Shown piece after piece: positions 1 to 7,356 of a DNA stretch of 34,539 bases. The DNA is from Anaerolinea sp. GTDB lineage: Bacteria > Chloroflexota > Anaerolineae > Anaerolineales > Villigracilaceae. The first letter of the stretch is position 1. Each line of letters begins with the position of its first letter. The stretch is from assembly GCA_020720965.1 (NCBI GenBank), contig DYNS01000002.1, forward strand, positions 1-34,539. Direction: 5' to 3'. Below the pieces are notes generated by a model. That model saw only the letters and a list, made by a program, of their open reading frames with translations, did not search any database and was not told the origin of the DNA. A program made the translations under genes and the position numbers.

Positions 1-2
1 CC

Positions 3-341
3 GAAAACGCCGCCCGCGCCGCCCAAGAGATTGCCCTCCCCGCCCCCGGCGCAACCGTGTTAACAGAAGGCAACGTTCACCAGATGATTGCCAACGCCAG
101 CGTAGTCATCACCCAACAATCCACCGCCACCTTTACCGCAGTGGGACTAAACAAAGAAACCCACACCTATTTGGACGTTTCCGAACTACGCCGGCTCCTC
201 CCCATTCAAAACGGCGGCATGTCGGCATACTACATCGCTTCTATTGCGAGGCGGGTTCTGCATACCCCCATGCACATCCTCGAACAAATCCGTAAGGGCT
301 ACCGCCCCCGCCCCCGTTGGGAAAAAGCAGACGCCTTCTAA
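3..341 (+). CDS. C-terminal fragment of an unrecognised protein, possibly glycosyltransferase-like
   Basis: The reading frame is open from the left edge and stops at TAA 339-341, so only the last 112 residues are visible and the start lies outside the window. The visible part contains HQMIANASVVITQQSTAT, a pattern resembling the C-terminal nucleotide-sugar-binding half of GT-B glycosyltransferases and UDP-GlcNAc 2-epimerase-like proteins, where a residue run of the type 'ad.vItq.St...ea...g' is common. The end is basic and proline/arginine rich (GYRPRPRWEK). No catalytic motif can be identified, so the family suggestion is weak. A cyclase-family gene follows 57 bases downstream with its own ribosome binding site. 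Confidence 0.55.
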   Translation, partial: ENAARAAQEIALPAPGATVLTEGNVHQMIANASVVITQQSTATFTAVGLNKETHTYLDVSELRRLLPIQNGGMSAYYIASIARRVLHTPMHILEQIRKGYRPRPRWEKADAF

Positions 342-355
342 TCCCGTTTGGCGCG

Positions 356-361
356 TATAAT
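356..361 (+). promoter_or_regulatory. -10 promoter element upstream of the cyclase gene
   Basis: A perfect TATAAT lies 37 bases before the ATG at 399. No convincing -35 hexamer is visible 16-18 bases upstream, so this is a candidate only. It would start a short leader that includes the ribosome binding site AGAAAGGA at 383-390. Confidence 0.4.
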
Positions 362-398
362 ATCGACATTCCTCCCACCCCCAGAAAGGACGCGCCTC

Positions 399-1157
399 AT
401 GCAATTTGTAGATTTATCCTCCACCATCGCCAACAGCCCGGAGGGAACCCCTCCCTATCTGCGTACCGAGATTGCCTACAGCGCCCATGCCGAAGGCGCT
501 GCCCAAGCCCAGGCACTCCTCAAAGTCCCGCCGACCGTTTTCCGCCACAGCGAAGGGTGGGCGACTGAAACCATCAAAAACCTCGGCACTCACGACTCCA
601 CCCACATAGACGCGCCCTGGCACTACAACAGCCAAATTCAGGGCGAACCCGCCGCCACCATAGACCAATTACCCTTGGAATGGTTCTTTGGCAATGGCGT
701 AGTCTTGGATATGTCTCACAAAGCCGATGGCGAAGCGATGGACGTAGCCGACATTGAACAGGAACTTACCCGCATCGGGTACACCCTCAAACCGTTGGAT
801 ATTGTCCTCGTCCGCACCGGGCGCGACAGCCTCTACAACCAACCCGACTACCTCTTTCACGGTCCCGGCGTGACCGCCGCCGCCACACGCTGGCTCTTCG
901 AGCAGGGCATCCGCGTCATGGGCATCGATGCCTGGGGCTGGGACCAACCCCTGGACAAACAAGCCCGCGAAGCCCTCACAACTGGCAAAGACGGCGTTTT
1001 TTGGGCAGCCCACCAGGTGGATTTACCCTACGCCCAAATTGAGCGCCTGATGAACCTGGCGGCTCTGCCCTCCTTTGGCTTCCAAGTCTCCTGCTTCCCC
1101 CTAAAAATTAAAAACGGCAGCGCCGGACCCGCCCGCGTAGTCGCCATTTTGCCCTAA
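399..1157 (+). CDS. Cyclase family protein (kynurenine formamidase-like metal-dependent hydrolase)
   Basis: The 252-residue product belongs to the cyclase family (Pfam Cyclase), which contains bacterial kynurenine formamidase KynB and related metal-dependent amidohydrolases. The signature is THDSTHIDAPWHY, matching the family pattern in which His and Asp residues (H-x-D-x-P-x-H) bind zinc or manganese. A second typical block is LVRTGRDS, followed by HGPGVT and GIDAWGWD. The start at ATG 399 is chosen because AGAAAGGA sits 8 bases upstream; a longer frame from 348 would lack a ribosome binding site and would not fit the family N-terminus (FVDLSSTI). No kynurenine-pathway genes lie nearby, so the substrate cannot be assigned. 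It is monocistronic and closed by a terminator at 1172-1202. Confidence 0.9.
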   Translation: MQFVDLSSTIANSPEGTPPYLRTEIAYSAHAEGAAQAQALLKVPPTVFRHSEGWATETIKNLGTHDSTHIDAPWHYNSQIQGEPAATIDQLPLEWFFGNGVVLDMSHKADGEAMDVADIEQELTRIGYTLKPLDIVLVRTGRDSLYNQPDYLFHGPGVTAAATRWLFEQGIRVMGIDAWGWDQPLDKQAREALTTGKDGVFWAAHQVDLPYAQIERLMNLAALPSFGFQVSCFPLKIKNGSAGPARVVAILP

Positions 1158-1171
1158 AGAAAAAAGAATCA

Positions 1172-1202
1172 AAAAAGCGCGGAGATGAACTCCGCGCTTT
1201 TT
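1172..1202. terminator. Bidirectional intrinsic terminator between cyclase gene and leuS
   Basis: A 13-bp inverted repeat pairs AAAAAGCGCGGAG (1172-1184) with CTCCGCGCTTTTT (1190-1202) around the loop ATGAA. The A-run on one side and T-run on the other let it work in both directions, as fits its position between convergent genes. Confidence 0.85.
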
Positions 1203-1210
1203 GTTTTGGC

Positions 1211-3739
1211 TCAGACCACAATATTAATCAGCCGTTTTTGCGCCACAATTACTTTCTTGGGCGTTTTACCTTCCAAATGGCGCTTCACCGCCTCGCTTGC
1301 CAGCGCCAGCGCCTCAATTTCCGCTTCGCTCGCCTCCGCCGGAACAGTGAGCCTATCCCGCAATTTACCGTTCACCTGCACAGGGATGGTAATTTCATCG
1401 TCTTTGGCGGCTGCCTCATCCACCTCGCGCCAGGGCTGCGCGTGAATGCTATAGGGCTTGCCCAGGGCTTCCGTCCACAATTCTTCGGCAATGTGCGGGG
1501 TCACAGGAGCCATCATCAGCAGGTACACTTCCAGGGCTTCGCGCCAGGCAGCCGCATCCGCATTTGCCGCCTCGCGGGCTTTGTACATTTCGTTCAGCAA
1601 AGTCATCAGCCCGGAAACAATGGTGTTGAACTCGAATTCCTGATAATCGCGGCTGATTCGCTTCAGCGCCTGATGCACCTTCCGGCGCAGCTCGCGGGAG
1701 CCTGCTTCCGTACCCGCGCCGACTCTGCCCTCAGAGAGGTCACCCGCCACCTCCGTCATCAAAGTCCACACCCGGCGCACCCAGCGCACCGTGCCTTCAA
1801 TACCCTTACTATCCCAGGGAGCGCCCATATCCCAACGCGCAAAGAACATCAGGTAAGCGCGGACAGTATCCGCGCCATAGACGCTCACCAGGTCATCCGG
1901 CGCAATCACATTCCCCTTGCTCTTAGACATCTTATCGCCATCTTCACCCAACACCATGCCCTGGTTACGTAATTGCACCATCGGCTCTCGCCCTTTGGTG
2001 ATACCGGCATCGCGCATGGCTTTGTGGAAGAAGCGGGTGTACATCAGGTGCATGTTGGCATGTTCAATGCCACCGGTGTAGGTATCAACCGGCATCCAGT
2101 AATCGTACTCTTGCGGGTCAAAGGGACCCTTGTCGTAGGTGGGAGAGAGATAGCGCAAGTGATACCAGGACGAACACATAAAGGTATCCATCGTATCGGT
2201 TTCCCGCTCGGCTGCCCCGCCGCAAACCGGGCAGGCGGTGTTCTTCCAGGTCGGGTGCAGTTTCAGTGGGCTTTCACCGGTGGGCTTCCACTCCACATCT
2301 TCCGGCAGAGTGATGGGCAACTGCTCCTCCGGAACAGGGTTCCAGCCGCATGTCTGGCAGTGAATCATCGGGATGGGCGAACCCCAATAGCGCTGACGGC
2401 TTATCAGCCAGTCGCGCAGTTTGTAGGTGACTGCCAGTTTGCCAATGCCCTTTTCTTCCAGCCAACCCGCAACCGCCAAAATACCGGGGTTTTCTTTGCC
2501 TTTTTTGTCGTTCACCTGCGTTCCGCTAAACCGAGCAGAGTTCACCATCACGCCCCCGCCGGTATAGGCTTCGGTCATGGTCGCTCCGTCCAGGTCGGGT
2601 TCGCCTTCGGGTTGAATCACCGGGATGATGGGCAGGTTAAATTTTCGGGCAAAAGCAAAATCGCGCTCATCGTGGGCAGGCACAGCCATAATTGCGCCCG
2701 TGCCGTAACTCATCAGCACATAATCCGCCACCCAAACAGGGATTTTCGCCCCGTTGACCGGGTTAATGGCGTAACCGCCGGTAAATACGCCGGTTTTTTC
2801 CTTATCGACTGCCTCGCGCTCAATGTCGCTTTGGCGGGCGGCTGCCAGTTTGTAGGCATGGATGGCGGCTTTATTCTCCGGGGTGGTCAGCACATCCACC
2901 AGCGGGTGTTCCGGCGAGATGACCATAAAAGTCGCACCCCACAAAGTATCTGGTCGGGTGGTGAAGATGGTCATTCGATATTCGTTATTGGATGCTCCGG
3001 CTTTTGATGTATCGTTTATCGAATCCGGGGCAATCTCAAAGTAAACTTCCGCGCCTTCGCTTTTGCCAATCCAGTTGGTTTGCAGCACCCGCACCCGCTC
3101 GGGCCAATCCATGCCCTCGTAAGAAAGCAGGTCATCCGCGTAGGAGGTGGTTCTAAAGAACCACTGCTCCAGGTCTTTTTTGATGACCGGGGTGCTGCAA
3201 CGCTCACAATGGCGGTCATCGCCCCAAACCTGCTCTCGCGCCAGAGTAGTATTACAATGCGGGCAAAAATCCACCGGCGATTTTTTGCGGTACGCCAACC
3301 CGTTTTTATACAGTTGGATAAAGAACCACTCCGTCCACCTGTAATACTCAGGCTCACTGGAGACGGCTTCGCGCCGCCAGTCGAACATTGCCCCCATGGA
3401 GCGCAGTTGCTGACGCATCCGCACCACGTTATCGCGGGTGCGAATCATCGGATGAATGCCGCTTTTAATGGCGGCATTTTCGGCGGGCAGCCCAAAAGCG
3501 TCAAACCCCATCGGAAAAAGGACGTTGTACCCTTTCATCCGCATATACCTCGCCCGCGCATCCGAGGGGGTCATGGCATACCAGTGACCGATGTGCAGGT
3601 CGCCGCTGGGGTATGGCAGCATGGTGAGGGCGTAATACTTGGGTTTAGAAGGGTCTATGTTGGCATGGTATAGCCCATCGGCTTCCCATTTTTGTTGCCA
3701 TTTTGCTTCAATTTCTTTGTGATTGTATGCTTTGCTCAT
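1211..3739 (-). CDS. leuS: Leucyl-tRNA synthetase
   Basis: Cytoplasmic class I aminoacyl-tRNA synthetase that charges tRNA-Leu. The 842-residue length fits bacterial LeuRS. The HIGH signature is PYPSGDLHIGHW at residues 42-53 and the KMSKS loop is at 603-607 (nt 1919-1933). Cysteine pairs CPHC...CERC in the zinc-1 insertion and CQTCGW...CPVC further on suggest bound zinc. The editing (CP1) domain carries TTRPDTLWGA and AHDERDF, the usual proofreading blocks. The C-terminal anticodon-binding and tail regions are complete (VNGKLRDRL...). The gene lies 3' of a Leu T-box leader (3740-4025), so expression should rise when uncharged tRNA-Leu accumulates. Start ATG 3739 matches the conserved N-terminus YNHKEIEAKWQ. 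Confidence 0.98.
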   Translation of the reverse strand: MSKAYNHKEIEAKWQQKWEADGLYHANIDPSKPKYYALTMLPYPSGDLHIGHWYAMTPSDARARYMRMKGYNVLFPMGFDAFGLPAENAAIKSGIHPMIRTRDNVVRMRQQLRSMGAMFDWRREAVSSEPEYYRWTEWFFIQLYKNGLAYRKKSPVDFCPHCNTTLAREQVWGDDRHCERCSTPVIKKDLEQWFFRTTSYADDLLSYEGMDWPERVRVLQTNWIGKSEGAEVYFEIAPDSINDTSKAGASNNEYRMTIFTTRPDTLWGATFMVISPEHPLVDVLTTPENKAAIHAYKLAAARQSDIEREAVDKEKTGVFTGGYAINPVNGAKIPVWVADYVLMSYGTGAIMAVPAHDERDFAFARKFNLPIIPVIQPEGEPDLDGATMTEAYTGGGVMVNSARFSGTQVNDKKGKENPGILAVAGWLEEKGIGKLAVTYKLRDWLISRQRYWGSPIPMIHCQTCGWNPVPEEQLPITLPEDVEWKPTGESPLKLHPTWKNTACPVCGGAAERETDTMDTFMCSSWYHLRYLSPTYDKGPFDPQEYDYWMPVDTYTGGIEHANMHLMYTRFFHKAMRDAGITKGREPMVQLRNQGMVLGEDGDKMSKSKGNVIAPDDLVSVYGADTVRAYLMFFARWDMGAPWDSKGIEGTVRWVRRVWTLMTEVAGDLSEGRVGAGTEAGSRELRRKVHQALKRISRDYQEFEFNTIVSGLMTLLNEMYKAREAANADAAAWREALEVYLLMMAPVTPHIAEELWTEALGKPYSIHAQPWREVDEAAAKDDEITIPVQVNGKLRDRLTVPAEASEAEIEALALASEAVKRHLEGKTPKKVIVAQKRLINIVV

Positions 3740-4025
3740 TCATGCCTCGTTTAGAATAAAAAAAGCCTTCGTCCCACACTGGGACGAAGGCAAAACTTCG
3801 CGGTACCACCCGGTTTCGACAGTTTTCACTGCCGCACTTTGGTTGCGATAACGGGCAAACCCGGTGCAGGCTACCCGCGCCCTGGGGCGCATATCACCGA
3901 CACAGCCCCCCAAAAAGGGGATGATAAGCGAGTTCAGCCTGTGCGCTCCCTATGGGCGCTGCGCTGGGCTTTCACCTCGCTTTCCCAACTCGCTAAAGGG
4001 ATGGCTTACTACTCTTATCCTGGCT
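3740..4025 (-). promoter_or_regulatory. T-box leader (leucine specifier) controlling leuS
   Basis: Read on the minus strand, this leader has the hallmarks of a tRNA-sensing T-box riboswitch. The core T-box GGGTGGTACCGCG is at 3811-3799 and contains the UGGU that would pair with the ACCA end of uncharged tRNA-Leu. Stem I closes with GATAAG (4019-4014) and CTTATC (3928-3923). Its internal loop has AGTAGTA on the 5' side, like the AGTA/S-turn motif, and GAACTCG on the 3' side. The specifier triplet after GAA is CTC (3932-3930), a leucine codon, which agrees with the downstream leuS. An intrinsic terminator ends the leader. The family mechanism (antitermination by uncharged tRNA) is established; its operation here is inferred. 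Confidence 0.95.
3758..3791 (-). terminator. T-box regulated intrinsic terminator upstream of leuS
   Basis: On the minus strand a 12-bp stem GCCTTCGTCCCA / TGGGACGAAGGC (3765-3791) is followed by seven T residues (3764-3758). It ends 18 bases before the leuS start codon and lies just 3' of the T-box core, the usual place for the conditional terminator. Confidence 0.92.
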
Positions 4026-4033
4026 TTTAAGCG

Positions 4034-4057
4034 CAGAACAGGCTTGCGCCTGTTCTG
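4034..4057. other. Hairpin between tRNA-Ala and the T-box leader
   Basis: A perfect 9-bp inverted repeat CAGAACAGG / CCTGTTCTG encloses CTTGCG. On the minus strand it is followed only by GCGCTTAAAAG, which is a poor U-tract, so it may be an RNA-processing or stabilising element rather than a full terminator. It lies in the 48-base gap between tRNA and stem I. Confidence 0.5.
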
Positions 4058-4067
4058 TTTTGTTGTG

Positions 4068-4140
4068 TGGACCCAGAGGGATTCGAACCCTCGGCCTCCT
4101 CAATGCCATTGAGGCGCGCTCCCAACTGCGCTATGGGCCC
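4068..4140 (-). tRNA. tRNA-Ala (anticodon GGC)
   Basis: The minus strand folds into a full cloverleaf of 73 nt. The acceptor stem is GGGCCCA/TGGGTCC with the G3:U70 wobble pair that identifies alanine tRNA. The D arm is GCGC-AGTTGGGA-GCGC, the anticodon arm CCTCA-ATGGCAT-TGAGG, and the T arm GAGGG-TTCGAAT-CCCTC. The anticodon GGC reads the codon GCC. The discriminator is A73; the genome continues CAC rather than CCA, so CCA must be added after transcription. The leuS T-box begins about 45 bases downstream in the same direction. Confidence 0.97.
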
Positions 4141-4164
4141 ATCTTTTTGCTCAAGGCGAAGCCG

Positions 4165-4193
4165 ATTTTACAACACCTTTTGGGTTTCGTCAA
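4165..4193 (-). promoter_or_regulatory. Sigma70-type promoter for tRNA-Ala (and possibly leuS)
   Basis: On the minus strand -35 TTGACG (4193-4188), a 17-base spacer and -10 TAAAAT (4170-4165) place the transcription start near 4158, about 18 bases before the tRNA. No other promoter is visible between the tRNA and the T-box, so read-through into leuS is plausible. Confidence 0.75.
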
Positions 4194-4411
4194 TAAAAAT
4201 GTCCGATTTTGGTCTCGGTTGAAAACCATCCGGCGCTAGAATCGCGAGAGCCGGGGACGCCGACCCCGGCTCTCTCAAAAGGAGGAGAAGAGAAATCACC
4301 TTACGCCAATACTTTATCATGCTGCGCGTAACATAACTTGACGTTTCCCCTACGCTTGCCCTACGCTTGCCCATCATTACAAAAGTGCAAACCCAACCGT
4401 AAGATTACCGC
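4194..4411. other. Intergenic stretch with strong hairpin, orphan Shine-Dalgarno and short tandem repeat
   Basis: No gene is visible here. The region holds an 11-bp hairpin (GAGAGCCGGGG 4246-4256 with CCCCGGCTCTC 4264-4274) without a T-tract. It is followed by a purine-rich AAAGGAGGAGAAGAGAA that looks like a Shine-Dalgarno sequence but has no ATG, GTG or TTG at usable distance. At 4349-4370 an 11-base unit CCTACGCTTGC occurs twice in tandem. Confidence 0.5.
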
Positions 4412-4417
4412 TATAAT
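4412..4417 (+). promoter_or_regulatory. -10 element placed for a leaderless transcript
   Basis: TATAAT ends only six bases before the ATG at 4424. With the normal -10 to start distance the mRNA would begin at or next to the A of ATG, and there is no room for a ribosome binding site. No clear -35 hexamer is seen. Confidence 0.6.
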
Positions 4418-4423
4418 GCCCGC

Positions 4424-5629
4424 ATGAACCCAAATTTTGTAAAACCTACCTATCAGTATGGCGGCTTTGCCAGCCTGCCTGGCATTATCAGCGGTTTGTT
4501 TAAGCAGCAAAACCCTTTTCCGGTTGCCCTGCAAGGCGAGTACGATAACGTCATCCTCGGCTTTGTGGATGGATTTGGGTGGAGGCACATGCAGACCTTT
4601 GGAACGCACCCGCTCCTTCAGCGCTTTGGGCGCGAGGGCGCTGCCGAAAAGTGGACATCCCAATTTCCCTCCACCACCAGCGGGCATGTGACCTGCATCC
4701 ACACCGGTTTGAACGTGGGGGAAAGCGGAGTCTTTGAGTGGAATTACTATGAGCCGCTGCTGGATGCAATGATTGTCCCGCTTTTGTTCTCTTTTTCCGG
4801 CACGGTGGAACGCGACCAGTTAAAGCAGACCGGCATCAGCCCCAAAGCCTTGTACCCATCCCAAACCCTTTATCAGACCCTGAAAAAGCAAAAGGTGAAG
4901 TCGCAGGTGTTTCAGCACCGGGAATACACGCCCTCCACCTATTCCGACCTGGTTTTTCGGGGCAGCAAGGCGCGGGGGTTCAAATCACTGCCAGAGATGT
5001 TCATCAATCTCGCGCAGGCGGTGCGCGATGCGGAAGGGAAGAATTATTTTTTCTTCTACTACGACAAAATCGACTCGATTAGCCACGAATACGGTCCCGC
5101 CTCGCCGCAGGCACAAGCCGAAATTGAGATGTTTCTCTTCTCATTGGAGCGTTTCCTCCTGCAAAATGTACCCGCCAAGGGGCGCACCCTCCTGCTTCTC
5201 ACCGCCGACCATGGGCAGGCGGAGGTGTACCCGGAGACGACCATTTACCTGAATCAGGCTTTTCCCGGCATAGAGCGCTTCATCAAAACCAACCAGGCGG
5301 GGCAGTTGCTCGTGCCGGGCGGCTCCTGCCGCGATTTGTTCACCTACATTCACGAAGATTTGCTGGATGAAGCCCATCAAATGGTAAGCGAAGGCTTGCA
5401 AGGCAAAGCAGATGTGCTAAAAACCGAAGAGCTCCTCCGCGATGGTTATTTTGGTCCCGATGTTTCGGCGCGGCTGCGCGAGAGGGTGGGCAACCTGTAT
5501 ATTCTGCCCTACCTGGGCGAGGCGGTTTGGTGGTACGAGAAGGGCAAGTTCGAGCAGAAGTATTACGGGCATCACGGCGGGCTTACCCCGCAAGAGATGG
5601 AAATTCCGCTTTTAGGGTTAAGGCTCTAA
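4424..5629 (+). CDS. Alkaline phosphatase superfamily protein (type I phosphodiesterase/nucleotide pyrophosphatase-like)
   Basis: The 401-residue product has the layout of the phosphodiesterase/nucleotide pyrophosphatase branch of the alkaline phosphatase superfamily. The first metal-binding aspartate lies in VILGFVDGFGW (about residues 41-51). The nucleophile region is TTSGHVTCIHTG, with the Thr/Ser nucleophile near the 'TTSGH' block. Further metal ligands are DKIDSISHEYGP and LLTADHGQ, and the last histidines are in YYGHHGGLT near the C-terminus. No signal peptide or membrane segment is evident, so a cytoplasmic location is likely. The substrate is unknown; relatives cleave phosphodiesters, pyrophosphates or phosphonates. 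Its stop codon overlaps the stop of the convergent herA gene, with no terminator between. Confidence 0.85.
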   Translation: MNPNFVKPTYQYGGFASLPGIISGLFKQQNPFPVALQGEYDNVILGFVDGFGWRHMQTFGTHPLLQRFGREGAAEKWTSQFPSTTSGHVTCIHTGLNVGESGVFEWNYYEPLLDAMIVPLLFSFSGTVERDQLKQTGISPKALYPSQTLYQTLKKQKVKSQVFQHREYTPSTYSDLVFRGSKARGFKSLPEMFINLAQAVRDAEGKNYFFFYYDKIDSISHEYGPASPQAQAEIEMFLFSLERFLLQNVPAKGRTLLLLTADHGQAEVYPETTIYLNQAFPGIERFIKTNQAGQLLVPGGSCRDLFTYIHEDLLDEAHQMVSEGLQGKADVLKTEELLRDGYFGPDVSARLRERVGNLYILPYLGEAVWWYEKGKFEQKYYGHHGGLTPQEMEIPLLGLRL

Positions 5630-7338
5630 GGCTCAAAACCCAGTTCCGAGAGCAATTTTCCCTCGGTCTTTCTGCCCCTGTCCCCCAGCAGTTCGCGCCA
5701 AAACTGGTCATCGTAGCGGCGCGAGCGCACGGGCAGGGGCATTGGCACGCCCCAGCCCAAAAGCAGGACTTCTTCTTTGGGTTGCAAACGCGCCAGCATC
5801 CCGCGCAGTGAATCTCTACCGGAAAGACCGGAGAGAGCCGCCTGAATATCCAGGTCGTCCCCCAGCCAGCCGCAGATGCGGGTTCCGAGTTGAGACATCA
5901 CCTCGTCATAAATTTGGGAGGGGCGCTGGTCCACAATCAGCAGGGTGACGTAATATTTGCGGAGTTCCCTGGCAATGGTGGCGAAGGCTGTTTGAGCAGC
6001 CATCTCCCGGCTGAGTAGTTTGTGGGCTTCTTCCACCACAATCACCAGAGGGTGAGGTTCTCTGGCAAAAGACTCGCCGCGTGAGCGAAACTGATTGGTG
6101 CGCTCTTCCCAGGCAGCGCGGATTTTGCGGGTGAGCAGGTTGGAGACGAAGAGATAGTCTAAATCTTGTTCGTAGTCGCCAAACGAGAGGATGACATGCT
6201 GACCGGCATCCAGGGCGCGGATAATTTCGGCAACGCCATCCTGGGCGGGGGTTTCCACCAGGTAGGGCTTCTCAAACAGACGGCGAAGTTTGTCGTGCAG
6301 GGCTTCGGCTGCCATCACGTTTACGCCGCTTGCCAGCGCCCAGGCAGCGACACTCTCCGGGTGGGGAATCTTCTTCACTTTTCCGGTGCGCTCGTCTTCC
6401 AGTTCCACTTCTTCGCGGTTCATGGCGCGGAATTTGGCAAACCATCCGGTGCGGAAACTGCTGAAGAGGGCGCTCAGGACAGTGGGGGAGGTGTCGCGCA
6501 GGTTTAGTTCCCGGCTCAGGGTTTCCACATCTCCGGTGTGAATTTCGCTCAGGGGGATTTCCAGGTTAAAGGAGGGGACTTGCCCCCGAATCTTTGCTCC
6601 GGCTCCCAAGCCAACGACCTGTACCCGGCTCTGGAATTTGGATTTTAGCCCGATAACGCGCATTTTCGTATCGGAGGCAATGTCGTCGAAACCGTATTCG
6701 TTGTGCATATCCAACACCAAAACGGAGGCTTTGTTATGGTGCATTAAACCCGCCAGTACAATGCGGGTGAGGAAGGATTTTCCCGTGCCGGTTGCGCCAA
6801 ACACCCCGGCAGAGCGTTGCACAAATTTATCCAGGTTGATGCAAACGGGATGCCCCTGCTCGCGGGTGTAGCCAATGATGAAGTTCCCGTCTTTGTCGGG
6901 GTCGCCAAAAATGGCGGCGATGTCTTCCTGGTTGGCAAGGAAAACCTCGGCGTGATGTTGAGGGACGGTTTTGACGGGGATGGGGCGCGGGTCTTCGGGG
7001 TGTTGGCTGCGCCAGGTTTTGTATTCGGCGGAGGCGGGGTCGGGTCCGCGCTCCAGCATAAGAGCGGGGAGGATTTCTGCGTTGGTGTAAAGGGTTTGCC
7101 CGTGCAGGGCTTTTGCCAGGGCAGGGGGCAGGCGGCTTTCGGTTTGCTCGTCCGCAAAGCGGGGGTCGGTTGCGCCGAGTTGCAGGTCTGTAACCAGCCC
7201 GTAAAAGCGATAGTCGCCGCTATCCGCCACCACAAAGCCGCCTTCTTGCACGCTGAGGGGGTTGACGGTGAGGCGGGCAGAGAAGGATTCTTTTAGCCCG
7301 CCACCGATGATGTAGCCGATTTTTTGGTTTGTGCTCAT
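5626..7338 (-). CDS. herA: HerA-like DNA translocase/helicase ATPase
   Basis: The 570-residue protein is a HerA/FtsK-superfamily ATPase, which in archaea and some bacteria forms a hexameric DNA pump acting with the NurA nuclease in DNA-end resection. The N-terminus (residues 7-58) fits a HAS-barrel, with IGGGLKESF and FYGLVTDLQL. Walker A is GATGTGKS (181-188). VLVLDMHNEYG (206-216) matches the HerA motif after strand 2, and the Walker B block is LVIVVEEAHKLL (431-442). It is followed by RELRKYYVTLLIVDQRPSQI, carrying the sensor Gln and a conserved arginine. It is the last gene of a three-gene unit, 18 bases after the HAS-like gene and downstream of nurA. A role in recombination repair or defence is inferred from the family. 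Confidence 0.92.
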   Translation of the reverse strand: MSTNQKIGYIIGGGLKESFSARLTVNPLSVQEGGFVVADSGDYRFYGLVTDLQLGATDPRFADEQTESRLPPALAKALHGQTLYTNAEILPALMLERGPDPASAEYKTWRSQHPEDPRPIPVKTVPQHHAEVFLANQEDIAAIFGDPDKDGNFIIGYTREQGHPVCINLDKFVQRSAGVFGATGTGKSFLTRIVLAGLMHHNKASVLVLDMHNEYGFDDIASDTKMRVIGLKSKFQSRVQVVGLGAGAKIRGQVPSFNLEIPLSEIHTGDVETLSRELNLRDTSPTVLSALFSSFRTGWFAKFRAMNREEVELEDERTGKVKKIPHPESVAAWALASGVNVMAAEALHDKLRRLFEKPYLVETPAQDGVAEIIRALDAGQHVILSFGDYEQDLDYLFVSNLLTRKIRAAWEERTNQFRSRGESFAREPHPLVIVVEEAHKLLSREMAAQTAFATIARELRKYYVTLLIVDQRPSQIYDEVMSQLGTRICGWLGDDLDIQAALSGLSGRDSLRGMLARLQPKEEVLLLGWGVPMPLPVRSRRYDDQFWRELLGDRGRKTEGKLLSELGFEP

Positions 7339-7356
7339 AAAATTAAACCTTTGGGG

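Noticed and set aside
1973..3007. Plus-strand open frame of 344 codons
   Set aside because: Antisense shadow of leuS with no ribosome binding site and no recognisable domain.
3839..4112. Small open frames across the T-box and tRNA
   Set aside because: These bases are explained by RNA structure: T-box leader, hairpin and tRNA-Ala.
4349..4370. Two-copy 11-base tandem repeat as an origin or iteron
   Set aside because: Only two copies, no AT-rich region or DnaA-box cluster nearby; most likely a slippage duplication.
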